From: Phoronis australis | Taxonomy: Eukaryota > Phoronida > Phoronidae | Assembly (NCBI GenBank): GCA_002633005.1 | Contig: NMRA01000075.1 | Location: forward strand, 636,631 to 700,630 | Length of the DNA stretch: 64,000 nucleotides | Direction of reading: 5' to 3' | Shown: positions 1-11,299 of the stretch, piece after piece | Position numbering within the stretch: position 1 is the first letter of the stretch | Layout: each line of letters begins with the position of its first letter | Translations under genes and position numbers: made by a program | The notes under the pieces: model-generated | The model's input: only the letters and a program-made list of their open reading frames with translations | Database searches by the model: none | What the model was told of the DNA's origin: nothing

Positions 1-409
1 AAATTCCAATCTGTGTGTTTGGGAGGCGAAACTGATGTTCAAAATGACAGGGCTGTGATACGGATGTATACTGTATACAGTTATCAAAAGTGCTCATGAC
101 CTACGATTTAAACAGGAAATGGTTAAAAAATGACACTTTTATGACCCACGCATTTAATTATTTTTGCTTTGTTTTATTATGTTGGCGGAAGGATATTAAA
201 AAACCACGGGAAACCTACATAGATTCACACGTTGGCCCATTAACTAGCTGAATAAACGTTTTACTCAGGTTGACTATTTGAAGACGATGTGACGAATTAA
301 TTGTATTCCTGTTGGAGAAAGGGCAGTAATGATTTGCATGTACATAGAATATGGGTTTTGATGAAATTGTTTTACATTTCGAATCAAAATTGAAGGGGAA
401 AGAGGACAT

Positions 410-556
410 CATGGGCGGCGCACCATAGGGGGCTGAGGGGCTATAGTCCCACTTTTTTCAGTGCTGCGTTGCCCATGGTCTATAGGCGGCGCACCGCAGG
501 GGGTTGGGGGGTTTTAGCCCCCCACTTTTTTCAGCCTGAGTGCTGCGCCGCCCATG
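410..556. repeat. GC-rich palindromic short repeat, dimer (family P)
   Basis: Two head-to-tail units, 410-477 and about 478-556. Each unit starts with ATGGGCGGCGCA or a variant and ends with its complement TGCGCCGCCCATG. The middle holds a GGGGCTATAGCCCC-like palindrome and a CACTTTTTTCAG tract. Other copies lie at 2860-2935, 7710-7786, 7821-7961 and 30284-30431, in both orientations. The terminal inverted repeats and dispersal suggest a non-autonomous foldback element. No coding potential is seen. Confidence 0.8.
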
Positions 557-2319
557 AACATGTAACCTAAAAATCCCCCGTTCTTTTGTGCCTGGGGCGG
601 TATAAACAAGTAACAAAACGTAAACACACCGATTACATCGTAGTCTTAACAGTGCGCCTTCAGTCGAACTGCGTGTAAAACAAATAATATTCGCAGCTTA
701 TGCTATTTTAGGAGACTGGCAACCTGTGTTGACGTCACTGGTTTGTAGGCATGGTGTATTTATTAACCTATGACCCCGTTGTCAGCTCAATTCCAGTTGA
801 GATCAATTTGAGTCAAACGTATCATGACGCATAATCCATCGTGGGTACTTTAGCAATGAATGTTCCTGGCTGCACTCGTTCAAAACATTGCAGTGTACCT
901 CTAAGCTCGGTAATGACGTAACTTCTATGCGTCGGCTGTGTCCATCATCCGACATCTGTGATTTCACGAACTCGTTGAAGTTGAAATGAGAATCCGTCGT
1001 TTTCTATTGATGAGAAACCGGATGATAAAAATGCTGTAGGGAAAGGATATTCCTCGCACTACATTCTTTGGAAGCAGACGTTATAGTCGGCGATAAACAG
1101 CCCCATTCCGTGACCGATTAGGTGGCTACATGTATTGCGCTGACGGCGAGGTGCGAAATTGTTATTAGCGGAATCTTTGACCTTTCAGAATCCAGCAAAC
1201 CACTTAGAAAAAACGAACCACCTTGCTCTAGCCCTGAATTCCAAGCCGCCACTGAACATGCACTAATGAACATGCAGGGTAGGCCTAATCCATGACTTCA
1301 ATAGCAAATCTTCAATAATTTGGAGTTTTCCACTGTGAAATATCATGGCGGTTGTAAAAATGTAAGAATAGTACTCGTAAAACGAGAATCTCCAAAGTGA
1401 ATGGTTTAGTTTGCAATTAACTGTTTCAAAAAGGCGGCTTTATTTGAAATGTCACAGGTGCATTCCGCATAACATTTTACTGCTCCAGTCCACGCCGAGT
1501 ATGCTCGCATCCCCTATTAGCTTTAAGACAGTTATCTCTTTCATAACTGAGCAAATATGCGTGCTATGTCCGGTTGCAATTCCTCGCAGATGTCAACGCC
1601 TAAGCGTATTGTTTGCGGTCTTATCAAAACTATTGGCCAGTCCATTGCTGACCCCGTCGCATTCTTATCCTGATGACGTCAGAAGTACAGGCCATGCTCA
1701 CTAGGTAGCGTGGTTCTTTAAATAGGGTTGACACGTACTAAATCGGTTATGATTACACATCGCAAGACTCGTGAGTACGTTGACCCACACCACGTCGTAA
1801 AAATAGAATGGGATGAACGCTTCGCTTGTTCGCTACCCACCCTAATGACTCAAGTGCGCTGCCAAAGAGTTTTTAGCATGAATTCAGACAAATTTCTCCT
1901 GCGTGGAAACTGTGTTTTATAATTCTCGTTTTTGTCGTCCCACACTTTTCATTGGGTTTACACTTATTCCCTAATCAGGGCTCATAACGAACCGGAAAGG
2001 GTAAATTAGTGCAAAGGTCGTCAAATTATCAACACGTAATTTCTCCTACAGTTTTAAATAATTCGTTTTAATCTTAGTATATGGGTTGTTTCATTAACTC
2101 CCCATTCCAGTTCCAGTAAAACGCACGCGCTGAGTCTGTTATTGTCACACATCGACAGTAATATTTCAAGTTATGTTTGTTATTTATGATATCATGTTTC
2201 TTGAGTATTTTATTTTATTGATTATATTGTCTGACATGGGCGCATTGCGAAACCTGAATGAAGATCTTAAATAGTATCTGTGACGTCAGCGAATGTACAC
2301 AACAAACTAGTTTTTACAG
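557..2319. other. no recognised feature
   Basis: About 1.8 kb of mixed-composition DNA. Only short ORFs are present and none has recognisable protein character. I see no RNA gene or clear repeat here. Confidence 0.5.
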
Positions 2320-2602
2320 GGCACACCCTGGATTGAATTAACCTCTGTCGGGGATAATGAAAAAAATGTTGTATGCCTGTCCCACAGTTTCAGAATCTTA
2401 GGCATTCCTGAGTTGATGAACTGGGGAAGAACACCCGGCAGTGATATTTCTCTTTTTGTCAATTTCTTGGCATCTGCAATACACCTCAACCAGCAAAAGT
2501 TCAAGTTTTCTACATTACAATGGGGAAATACATGCAGAAGCATTGTGGGTAAATACACCAAGACGGAAGTACACACACCAACATGGCAAAGTGTCATCGC
2601 AA
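2320..2602 (+). CDS. candidate internal exon, product not recognised
   Basis: An open frame of 283 bp is bounded by a good acceptor (pyrimidine tract then TTTTTACAG, AG at 2318-2319) and a donor (CGCAA then GTAAGG, GT at 2603). It enters in phase 0 and leaves in phase 1, giving about 94 residues. The peptide has alternating hydrophobic stretches (for example SHSFRILGIPEL and SLFVNFLASAIHL) and reads like globular protein rather than noise. I do not recognise the family. The opposite strand is also open over 2307-2597, which weakens the call. No partner exon was identified on either side, so it could belong to a host gene or to a transposable element. The exon is inferred from the splice signals and open frame only. 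Confidence 0.35.
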
Positions 2603-2859
2603 GTAAGGCGGTAACAGACGTGCGTTCAGTAAAGTTAGGACCTGCGCTATGACCTAGCTAAAATCTAGCCTAAGTCACCTACTCTCATTTAAAATACACG
2701 ACAATATCTCACGTAATCTCACGATGTCTTGCTATTTAGCGAGGTCCTAGCAATACTGAACGAGGGGCTGATGTTCACGAGGCTGAACAATCAAGTTAAC
2801 GGTGTAGCAGATTTTTTCAAACTCAAAAGAGCTGAAAACCAAAAGAAAAACATAATTAT

Positions 2860-2935
2860 CATGGGCGGTGCACTACCGGGGGCTGAGGGTCTATAGCCCC
2901 TCCCCCCACTTTTTTTCAGTACTGCGTCGCCCATG
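2860..2935. repeat. GC-rich palindromic short repeat (family P), single unit
   Basis: The unit runs from ATGGGCGGTGCAC to GCGTCGCCCATG. It has the same central GGGCTATAGCCCC-like block and T-rich CACTTTTTTTCAG tract as the copy at 410-556. Single-unit form. Confidence 0.75.
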
Positions 2936-4848
2936 ATTATTCAGGTAAAGAAATAATTCTATTTTGTTTACAAAGTTCCGAACAGCGATAGTCTAGTATT
3001 GACTGTGGTAAAATTTCAAAATTCCGTACAAGTTAGCGTTTTTTTTCACGCTTCATGTGTCAACGATTATGCCACTTAAAGAGAGCACAAGCACTAAAGG
3101 AAAACTATCACTTTAAGACATGCATTTTCCAAGGAATAGACCTCTGCCCATATTTAGTTGCACCTTCTTAACAAACACCTGTTTGAATTGATGTATGTTA
3201 TAACACCTGTTTGCTTTCGGAATCTCCGCTGATTTAAGGGCGAGAAACGCCTGAAAGGAAATGTACTAGACGCGATTTCAGTAGTCTTCTCGGTCCCACG
3301 TTTTTGCAGTTAAAAAATTGGTCGAGTTCTTCCCGAGGCAAAAGAAAATACGACAGGCCCAACAGAGCCGTGACGAAAACGGTCGGAGCATGAGATCTAG
3401 GCCATGGATATCTGTTGCTCGCGTAACAATGGGCAAAGATGGACGAAAATTATCCAGACCAACGCAAGAGTGCACCGCGTATTTTCTTGTTTCTTTCCAT
3501 TTAAAGGCACATTGAGCGTTGGTTAGAAATGTGACTATGTCCCTGGGACATTCTGTCTCGCACGATACCACTTGTCCGAATGTTTGTTAATGGTTCAGCT
3601 GCGGTTTAACTAAACCTTCGAAATTTGCGACAACCGGGAAGGCAACGAAATTTGCATCGCCCTACAGACAAATTTGGTGGTGAATCGGTGTACTAATTTG
3701 AAATGACCATTGCCTTATTCCATGTAACGGTCTCATTGGGGACTCAGCTACCGTTCCTTAGACCACACTTTGCTTACTCCCAGATTTTATGCATTCTTTC
3801 AATTTATCTGCATCATGAGGTTTTCTTCTAATTTTGTTATCTTCGAATACTCAGTATCTAGAATGATCCCCTATTTCAGTGAAAATAAGTAGGGATTTAG
3901 TGTTCAAACTAGCGCACTGTATGAAAAGACCCTTGTTTATTTTCAGCAATATTGAGAATTCAGTGTTGAGTTTACTCTCGGTGGGAGACTAAGTGAAGCC
4001 AAGTCCCTATAGCCGGGTCAGTTTGATGCAACAGGTCAGCGAGACCCAAAATTCGAATATAATTACATCCCGTGACACTGAAGTCAACTTGTGGAGCCTG
4101 CTATCTATTACTTCAGAGTGACGTGTCAGTTCTTTCCAAGCAAAGATATCTCGCCTAATTCGACCAATGAGCTTCTAGATAGTTAGCTCACTGATTCGAC
4201 CAATGAACGAGTTGGACAAGTTTCATAACAGTGAGTGATCCAAATCAAAAATGAGTTGCTGTGAGTAGAAGTCTGTTTTAGAATCAAAGTTTCACAACAA
4301 CCTTAAATGACTCTAACGCGAATTGCATAATTTAAAGTGATTCTCATCCACTGAAACAGAATTCACGGTGTTCACCAGAAATTCGCGAAAACACAAGAGC
4401 TCGCAGGTCTTCGCAAGATGTTGCCGTGCAACACAGTCGAGTCGCATGATCACACTACCTTTTCTCGGGAGCACATTGGCTTTACGGAATGCATGCACCA
4501 GTTTCCTTGTTTGCTTTCCCTGATAACCCCTATTCGAGAAAATCTGTTTTCGGACTAGTTGCCCGCGCTTCAGCTTCATGCTTTGATATACGTCTGCACT
4601 AATTTGCTAAGCTCATCTCGATCAACATGACGACGAATGAATTGCCACACACAACTCCTCTTTCGTTAACCCTCAAATGTAACAATTCACGCAGTTGTGA
4701 ATACCGCACATGTAGAATTTTGCGTGGTGTGCGACAATATTCTCTATGCGGTACCGCGTTTCTTGTATGCGATACCGTCTTTCTTGTTTCTGATTTTCCT
4801 GAAGGGCCTCACGATTAGTCAATGAAATCCCATGCCACGTTCGAGGGG
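2936..4848. other. no gene recognised; one half of a dispersed repeat
   Basis: No convincing ORF. Positions 3881-3973 resemble 13267-13360: both share a GAAAATAA start, AGGGA(T/C)TTAGT, TATTTTCA and ATATTGAGAATTCA. They are two copies of a short dispersed repeat about 90 bp long. Near 4152-4210 the phrase TTCGACCAATGA occurs twice, a minor local duplication. Confidence 0.5.
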
Positions 4849-5275
4849 CTTTCTTTTTAGTAGTAGTAATAATCTTTATTTTATAGTCCGTGAGGTTTAA
4901 TAATAAAACATTAGCACAAGTGCTATTATCCAACAATTTTTAAAATTCTACAAACTTAAACTACAAGCTAAAATTATACAGTACAGATATTACACAAAAC
5001 TTTAACATAAATATAAATACAAAAGTACATGTACATGTTACGGGGCGTGTAGACATCTGTAGCTGTTCTCACACGAGCAGTTTTCAGCGAAAAAAATCAT
5101 CAGCAAGTGTGGCAAATTCATTTAAAGCAACACATTGTCTCATTGCCGGCAGCAATGAGTTCCATAGCAAAGCACCCTTATCGGAGATTGAGTTACACAA
5201 GTAATTAAAAGTATTTAAACGTTTTACCAATGAGCTATACCAGGTCGTTTCTACTCCTCTCCTGGTATAGCTCAT
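4849..5275 (-). mobile_element. 3' end of a CR1/L2-like LINE (truncated)
   Basis: The minus-strand frame 5275-5084 encodes the typical extreme C terminus of a CR1/L2-type LINE reverse transcriptase. It has the signature G-A-L-L-WNSL-P followed by a spaced S/A-x-x-F-A block and a short tail. About 200 bp of AT-rich 3' UTR follows, then an AATAAA (complement at 4875-4880) and a short ATTATTACTACTACTA tail near 4858-4872. Such simple-repeat tails are usual for this LINE type. Everything upstream of the last ~60 codons is absent, consistent with 5' truncation on insertion. Function is lost. The clade assignment (CR1 versus L2 or Rex) is inferred from the short tail motif only. Confidence 0.65.
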
Positions 5276-5333
5276 TGGTTTTACATAGAGGCAGTTTTCA
5301 CTTCTGAGATCGTATCTCTAGACCAGTGGCGGA

Positions 5334-5486
5334 TTTACAGGTGGGCCAAGGGGACCACCTCCCCCCCCCAAATTATCCCAGATTCCATTTGGCAGTTCGG
5401 GGGTGCGAATGTCTGACGGTCAAAATCCTGGCTAATTCTCTGACCTGCCGCCCACCCCTTAACTCAAAATCCTAGATCCGCCCTTG
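5334..5486. mobile_element. MITE with hAT-like terminal inverted repeats
   Basis: The left end CAGTGGCGGATTTACAGG and right end CCTAGATCCGCCCTTG are imperfect inverted repeats of the CAGTGGCGGATC type found in hAT-family elements. TAGAC directly abuts both ends (5329-5333 and 5487-5491), a possible 5-bp target duplication. hAT elements normally give 8 bp, so the superfamily is uncertain. Related copies are at 14969-15195 and 49003-49163. Confidence 0.6.
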
Positions 5487-5491
5487 TAGAC

Positions 5492-6767
5492 TCTCTAAAT
5501 TCACTCTTTCCTGACAAAGGGAAGGGTCCAATAACTTGTACATTTTTGAATATTTCAATAGATAAACATTTCATCCGCCAACTAGTTAGAGAGCAGCTCC
5601 TAGCCTTATCGAAGAGTTGTGAGTAGCTGGACACACTATCATTAGACACAAATTTTAAAGTTCAGTGTTGTTTCTTACTTACATGTATCTGTATCCCACA
5701 CAGGTGCCAAATGAGGAGGCAGTGATTAAAACGGGGTCTGACAAATGCTTAATATACCTTAAGCTTAATGTTACTGCTTAAAACAACAAAGACGGGACAA
5801 TTAAGGCATTCATTTGCCTACAAGTTTTTTTGCAGATAACGTCAACGTGGTCATGGAATTTTAATTGGCTGTCAAGCTGGAACCCAGCAGCTTAACAGAC
5901 TCTTCACACTCCGAGTGTCCCCAGACATGAGATACCTATCATTATTATGTCACTATTCCTAGAAAAGATGCTCTCTTCCCAAGAAACAAATCCATTCTAA
6001 CAAGTACGCGCGTCCATTTCACAAGTATATTAAGTCTACATGTACATGTACACTTCAAGTGGCAGAAATAAAATCAGCCGTGTCGCACTCAGTTACGTCA
6101 AGCTTACATTTGTTTTCGTTAATCAATATTTTGACATGGTCGGGAAATCGAGGTCAGCCATTTATTAGCTGACGCACTAACAGCAGTAAGACTACACCCA
6201 GTGATCCTACAGCAGTGTTGTAAACAATGCCAATGACCGAGCAAATCTTGCGTTATCAACGTAAATAATCGATGATTGAATACGACACAAAGAATTTTTC
6301 CCGTCACCAAAGTCGAAACGAATAATCTTACTACAGTGAGATCTCAGTTCCTACGTGGGCATGACCCCATCTGGTAACCGCTACAGGATTCATGACAAAT
6401 AAAAGAATATCACGTTGCACTCAATAGCTGCGCGATGAACCGGTAAAGCACCAATTAGGGCGACAAAAGCGGCAATTGGGTTAGAATAAACCCAATGACA
6501 CTTCGCACCTGTGTTTTTTCGTTTGGGATTTGATTTCCAACGTTACGGTACATATTCAAACACATAGTGGAAGCGGTTACGTGATAGACAGTCCTGCGAA
6601 ACGTTTGACCTCCAGTGACGGTCTATTTATAACATTGGCAGAGGCGGGCTTTGTTTGATTTAGAGCAGACCTCGGGTATCCAGTGAATCGGTAACACGTA
6701 AAATAAGCCAAGTAGATCGAAAACGTATAGTAAGTTAAGTTGATGGTGACGACCTGGAGAAGAGAGG
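5492..6767. other. no recognised feature
   Basis: Non-coding, AT-leaning sequence with only short, low-complexity-free ORFs. I see nothing recognisable. Confidence 0.45.
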
Positions 6768-6793
6768 GGATTATTATTATTATCATCATCACC

Positions 6794-6833
<40 letters not shown>

Positions 6834-6860
6834 GTGTTATTATTATTATTATTATTATTT
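6768..6860. repeat. (ATT/ATC)n trinucleotide microsatellite
   Basis: Runs of ATT mixed with ATC units. It generates long apparent ORFs of Ile, Asn/Asp or Met on both strands, which are artefacts. Confidence 0.95.
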
Positions 6861-7709
6861 CTATTGAAAAGTGTATCGTAAGAGTAAAAATGACCTATTG
6901 TCAGCCTTACACACCGAAATCTTGATCCCGGAACTAACACTAAGCAAAAGTACATGTACGTGTACGACACCTGGGACTACCGGGTGACACTAACACATTC
7001 AGTAAGTGAAGTTTTTTTAATACAACAGTGAATTCGTGGAATAATTCTCACAGCAGAGCCTAGGCCTATATATGAATATAATACTTTTCAATAGTAAAAT
7101 ATAAACGATTAACTCGGAGTGGAAGGGATATAACCTGAGACTATTGATGCTTAGCTATCAATTGTTTGTCCAATAATGTAGCCCTATCCTATATAGAGGT
7201 GACTTCAGCAATCGATTTCAACATAAGGGCTTGCACTCATATGAGAATATCAACAATGAGTCCCTCCCACTCCCAAGTCCAAATGCACACCGAAAAGCAT
7301 GAATCGTTGTGCAAGGTTCCTTATTGTGAAATGCTTGAACACTTCATCAGCGGTGCAATGACAGCTGTCTGTGACCTACATCTGACGTGCTATACTTTCA
7401 CAAGCCATTACAAAACAGTTATCTTTTACCCTTGGGGCTTCCCCGTTATCAAATAATCAATTTCGAGGAACTAACCCGGGAAGGAATTTTCCGCATGACA
7501 TCACCAACTATGAAATTCTAGGCGTTTTCCTGTTTGAAGGTCAGAGTTCAAGGCGTCGAATGAGCGCTAACAGTTTCGTAAACAAGTGTTTTTCTTAGAA
7601 CGTGCGTTCAAGTTTCGATCAACAAACATATTTGGAACATACGGTATTTGACGGTTCACGAATAATGTAGTTTCACTTGTTGTCCCACGTAAGTGCAGCA
7701 GTACTGTAA

Positions 7710-7786
7710 CATGGGCGACGCACCATTGGGGGCTGGGGGAGGGGGCTATGCCTCCCCCCACTTTTTTCAGTGCTGCGCCATCCATG
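7710..7786. repeat. GC-rich palindromic short repeat (family P), single unit
   Basis: Starts ATGGGCGACGCAC and ends TGCTGCGCCATCCATG, with a CACTTTTTTCAG tract. It lies 34 bp from an inverted dimer at 7821-7961. Confidence 0.75.
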
Positions 7787-7820
7787 TGTATACATACTAC
7801 TGTGTACCTTTACAGTAATG

Positions 7821-7961
7821 CATGGGCGGCGCAGCACTGAAAAAAGTGGGGGGCTAAAGCCCCTTCAGCTCCCTGTGGTGCATCGCTTATAGACCAGTGC
7901 GGCGTAGCACTGAAAAAAGTGGGGGCTGTATCCCCCAGCCCCATATGGTGCGTCGCCCATG
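7821..7961. repeat. GC-rich palindromic short repeat (family P), dimer, inverted
   Basis: Two units opposite in orientation to the copy at 7710-7786. Each contains CTGAAAAAAGTGGGGG, the complement of the T-rich tract. The dimer runs from CATGGGCGGCGCAGCA to GGTGCGTCGCCCATG. The neighbouring opposite copies could form a large hairpin. Confidence 0.8.
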
Positions 7962-10232
7962 TAATGGTTCCAAATTCCTAGCTAATTGCAAACATTTCGC
8001 CGTACGGTTATTCTCACATTTTCACTCGTATTGCCGCTAATATTGGGATATAATGCACCGGCATTTTGAGAGAGTTTTCTTCACTGAATATCGGGCACAA
8101 ACTGGTTCTCAAAATATGGGCCCGTTATATCCGACTATTGCCCCTATTCCCAATATGCGCCCCAAAGTATTCAAATATGGAAGCCGATTTACCCTACAAC
8201 AACACCGTTGCTAAGTAACGGAAGAAACACAAAGAACATTTCAATTTTACTTTTTATTTTTTCATTTTTCAAGGTAACGACTAGAAAATGCTCTCGAACA
8301 ACGTCACATTCACACCTCACAATACATGTCAATGAGATTTTGGTCCACATGTTACATAATAATAATAATAACAATATTAATAAATTATGTTATAATTACA
8401 AGAAATTAATACAGTGTACTGAACCAAATGAGAGACAAATAATTTAGACAACTTGAGTGTTGAACACAAATAAGAGATCTCGCCTATTTTCAAAAATAAA
8501 AAACATCAGTGAAAAGTCAGACTTATTAATTAAGGAATCATTTAGTTAATACTATCCAATATTAAAACAGGATTTCAACTGAAATGACATCCTGAACACC
8601 ATTCAAGGTTATGTTCATGAACAAACGCAAATGGACCGTAAACGTGTATACAATAAATAATGACTTATGACAGAATGACATGACATAGTTGAGGCGCGAC
8701 TCCAAACGGATGAGTCACGGGCAACATGTCTTGTGGTGAATATGATACTTGATGAACCTCGACCGGCCTTTGTTATTTTCTGACTTGGCAGTGAGTCAGA
8801 GAGACAAAGGAAATCTCATAACCACCTTTCATGCATGGACAAAATCTCAACGGATAGACAAAGAATGTCTGGGGAATAACGACACAGATAGGCATCATGT
8901 TAACAAGTTACAAAATAATGCTAAGCCCTGCAATTATTTGTATGAAAAATTGCTCCTACTGTTAGACACTTGTGGTTTTACCCGGTAACAATGGATTTCT
9001 AAACACAGACAGCTAGTTTCCCTTCAGCTAGTCCCAAAAATGTCCTGAGGTATTATTTTTAACCAACCAAGCAGAGACCAATGTTTATTGACCAAATATG
9101 AGCCATGCTGGAAGATACCCACATTTCCTGTCGACACCAGAACGCCAGAAAGACAGTAGGTGTGAATCTCTATCTTGCAGGAATGTCACGGAGTATTTAA
9201 CTGCAATGCCAGAAAACGTTTGAGATATAACCACTGAGATATAACCACGTTTTAAGGGCGCACATGAAAGAAATTTGAACTGTGAGGTCAGAAAGTTGAA
9301 CAACCTAAGGTCATTAAACAGGAAGTAAGCATTAATCATCCTGTTACATCAACATCACTCCCCCAGTACTACCAATACAGTTGCCCACATGTGTACCAAC
9401 CTCCCTCTATGACACAGACAGTTACCTAATAAGCCCCCACAAAATGAATATGGCCAACTTCCACAGCCATGAGCAAGAAGGTTATGTAACAAGTCCAACA
9501 ATTTGTGACAAACAAACTGGTGATTCAGCACCTTCTTATCCACTTGTTTGGCAGAGTGCCCAGGTATAATTCCAAGAAGCACATAACCAGGATTTTCTCA
9601 CAAACAATAATTCAAACACTTTTTTAATTCTAGACTGAAGCACAGCCACTCCTTAACCCTGGGAATGTCACACCTGAACACATTACTTCCCAACAATATT
9701 GCTCTACCTTGATCTGATATTACATAACACACCCTGATACTATCCTGGTTCTGGACAGACCCTGTCAATGAATGCACAGGCACCTGTTATCTATTGATTT
9801 TTTCAATTCAGGCTCTAGGGCCCTGATAATGGATTGCCCATTTGATGAGAGTCTGAAGTCAAGGTTGTAGGGACCTGCCTTACTCCTGTGATGCAGCCTA
9901 AAGAGAATCCCTCATTTTTAATCCAACTAGGAGGATGTTTTCCTGTCCTATCATTGACTTAGTTCTCATTACCTTGACAACCATAAACTTAATCACAACA
10001 AATATCAGCACCATTCACGTATAGCATTATTGATTTTCATCTAGCACAAGTCTTCAAATTTCGTCATGAACATTCAGTTGGTGCACTGTTTAATTCAATG
10101 ACATCTTTTAATGTTAACCCGAGACAAACCGACTTCTCGACAGTCCAGCTGTTCTGATCAGAACCAAGCCGGAAAGGAGGAAACCGTCACCGACAGCAAC
10201 TTGATAAACACCTGCAGAATGTTCATACTTGT
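7962..10232. other. no gene recognised; includes likely 3' region of the IER-like gene
   Basis: No convincing ORF. An (AATAAT)n microsatellite lies near 8356-8378. A 16-bp tandem duplication of GAGATATAACCAC lies near 9222-9250. The part nearest 10232 is downstream of the minus-strand IER-like gene and is probably its 3' untranslated region. Confidence 0.45.
9084..9089 (-). terminator. candidate poly(A) signal for the IER-like gene
   Basis: TTTATT on the plus strand reads AATAAA on the minus strand, about 1.14 kb past the IER-like stop codon. It is the clearest canonical hexamer I found on that side. A closer non-canonical signal cannot be excluded. Confidence 0.25.
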
Positions 10233-11033
10233 TCAAACTGCAAGAGCGATGACAGGTCGACTTAAACTTTCCACAAAACTGGCAACCTGTTTGACACAAC
10301 TTTGGCTAGAGTAGCTGGCCTCCTTGCTCTGCTGCTCACACAATCCAGCAAACCCAGTGTTGAAAATTTGAACTAAATTCGAGATTTGCTGGGGCGTTTC
10401 AGTAATCATTGGCTCACAATGCATGTCTCTTTCAGTATTAGTCACTGGCTCTGAATCAATTCTAGCCTTTTTGGCAAGTCCTGATTCATCAACACGTGAT
10501 TTTTGTTCGACTGAAAAATCATTGTCGTCGGACAACTCAGTTCGCCTACGCTTTGTACACCGACCACACGTCGTATTGTCACTTATTTCCGATAATTTCT
10601 CTTCTGCCATGGAATTGCCATCTTTTTCCTTTAAGCTGTATTCCAGTTTCTCAGAAGAATGAGTCTCACTTGTTTGTGTTTTCATAGAATGGTCGGGCAC
10701 AACGTTTTCTTTGTCACTTTCAGGAATCCCTGACGTACAGAGGTCACCTGACATTTGAGTTAAAAGGTCACTAGAGTCAATCCGTTCAGGCTGCGGCTCA
10801 ACCTCGACTTCTTGGCTTTTTTGTAACGATTTCGGAGAACATTTCGCTTCTCTTTTCTGGTTTTTCGCCTCAGCCATCTGCCGATAGTTTTCCATCATAT
10901 ATATCGAACGAGCTTTGAACAAAACCGTTGACACGAGCAGATTCTTACATAAGTTTATACCTCCACGTTGCTTGCGCGAGTCTGCAATCTTGCCCAGTGA
11001 AACAGCTATCAATTTCCCTGCCTCCGAAGCCAT
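10233..11033 (-). CDS. IER2/IER5-family immediate early response protein
   Basis: An intronless 266-residue protein of the IER2/IER5 family, nuclear regulators induced rapidly by growth factors and stress (family knowledge). Residues 9-46 hold the conserved N-terminal IER block with VSLGKI, QRGGINL and KNLLVS, closest to vertebrate IER5. Residues 157-164 (CGRCTKRRR) and 187-191 (AKKAR) are basic patches matching nuclear localisation positions in IER5. Residues 219-231 (NLVQIFNTGFAGL) and the hydrophobic end RPVIALAV match the conserved IER5 C terminus. The middle is acidic, Ser-rich and low in conservation, as in the family. The frame stays open upstream to 11129, but Met at 11033 sits where family members start, 8-9 residues before the conserved block. 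The single exon matches vertebrate IER genes. IER2 versus IER5 orthology is not resolved: this may be the single invertebrate ancestor-type gene. Confidence 0.9.
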   Translation of the reverse strand: MASEAGKLIAVSLGKIADSRKQRGGINLCKNLLVSTVLFKARSIYMMENYRQMAEAKNQKREAKCSPKSLQKSQEVEVEPQPERIDSSDLLTQMSGDLCTSGIPESDKENVVPDHSMKTQTSETHSSEKLEYSLKEKDGNSMAEEKLSEISDNTTCGRCTKRRRTELSDDNDFSVEQKSRVDESGLAKKARIDSEPVTNTERDMHCEPMITETPQQISNLVQIFNTGFAGLCEQQSKEASYSSQSCVKQVASFVESLSRPVIALAV

Positions 11034-11215
11034 AATTGTAGTCCAGAACCTATTGATTAGATCCGACGATATCACAAAATCAGATCCTGATAGTCCGAAA
11101 AGAAGGTTGTTTAGTATCAGAAAGAACAAAGACGAGTGTGCGCTGATAGTCTACACTCGACAAGTGCGTACAAAGCAATGCCTCTTTTTGTTGTCTGAAC
11201 CTTATTTGAATAGCA

Positions 11216-11268
11216 TTACGTCAAGGGTATTTATATCGACCAATCGTAAGCTGCTATTGGTGACGTGT
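11216..11268 (-). promoter_or_regulatory. compact promoter of the IER-like gene (TATA, CRE-type, CCAAT)
   Basis: Read on the minus strand, TATAAATA (11228-11235) lies about 200 bp upstream of the start codon and predicts transcription from near 11200. Distal to it are a CCAAT (complement 11256-11260) and a CRE half-type TGACGTGT (11261-11268). A second CRE-like TGACGTAA (complement 11216-11223) is just downstream of the TATA box. A CCAAT in the opposite orientation is at 11240-11244. CCTTATTTGA at 11200-11209 is one base off a CArG box. CRE and serum-response-type sites near a TATA box are expected for immediate-early genes. Use in vivo is inferred. Confidence 0.65.
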
Positions 11269-11299
11269 CCTGGCATTCCCGCCTTACTGGAAATGTCGA

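Noticed and set aside
844-914. Short ATG exon with Cys residues before GTAATG, THAP-start-like
   Set aside because: Only two Cys and no following H-x-F-P or C-x2-H segment nearby.
1671-1690. CTGATGA followed by CGTCAGAAG
   Set aside because: GAAG instead of GAAA, with no stem II of useful length.
6577-6970. Ile/Asn/Asp-rich ORFs
   Set aside because: Translation of the (ATT/ATC)n microsatellite.
11034-11129. N-terminal extension of the IER-like ORF
   Set aside because: The frame is open, but the 32 extra residues precede the position where family members start and fall in the predicted 5' UTR.
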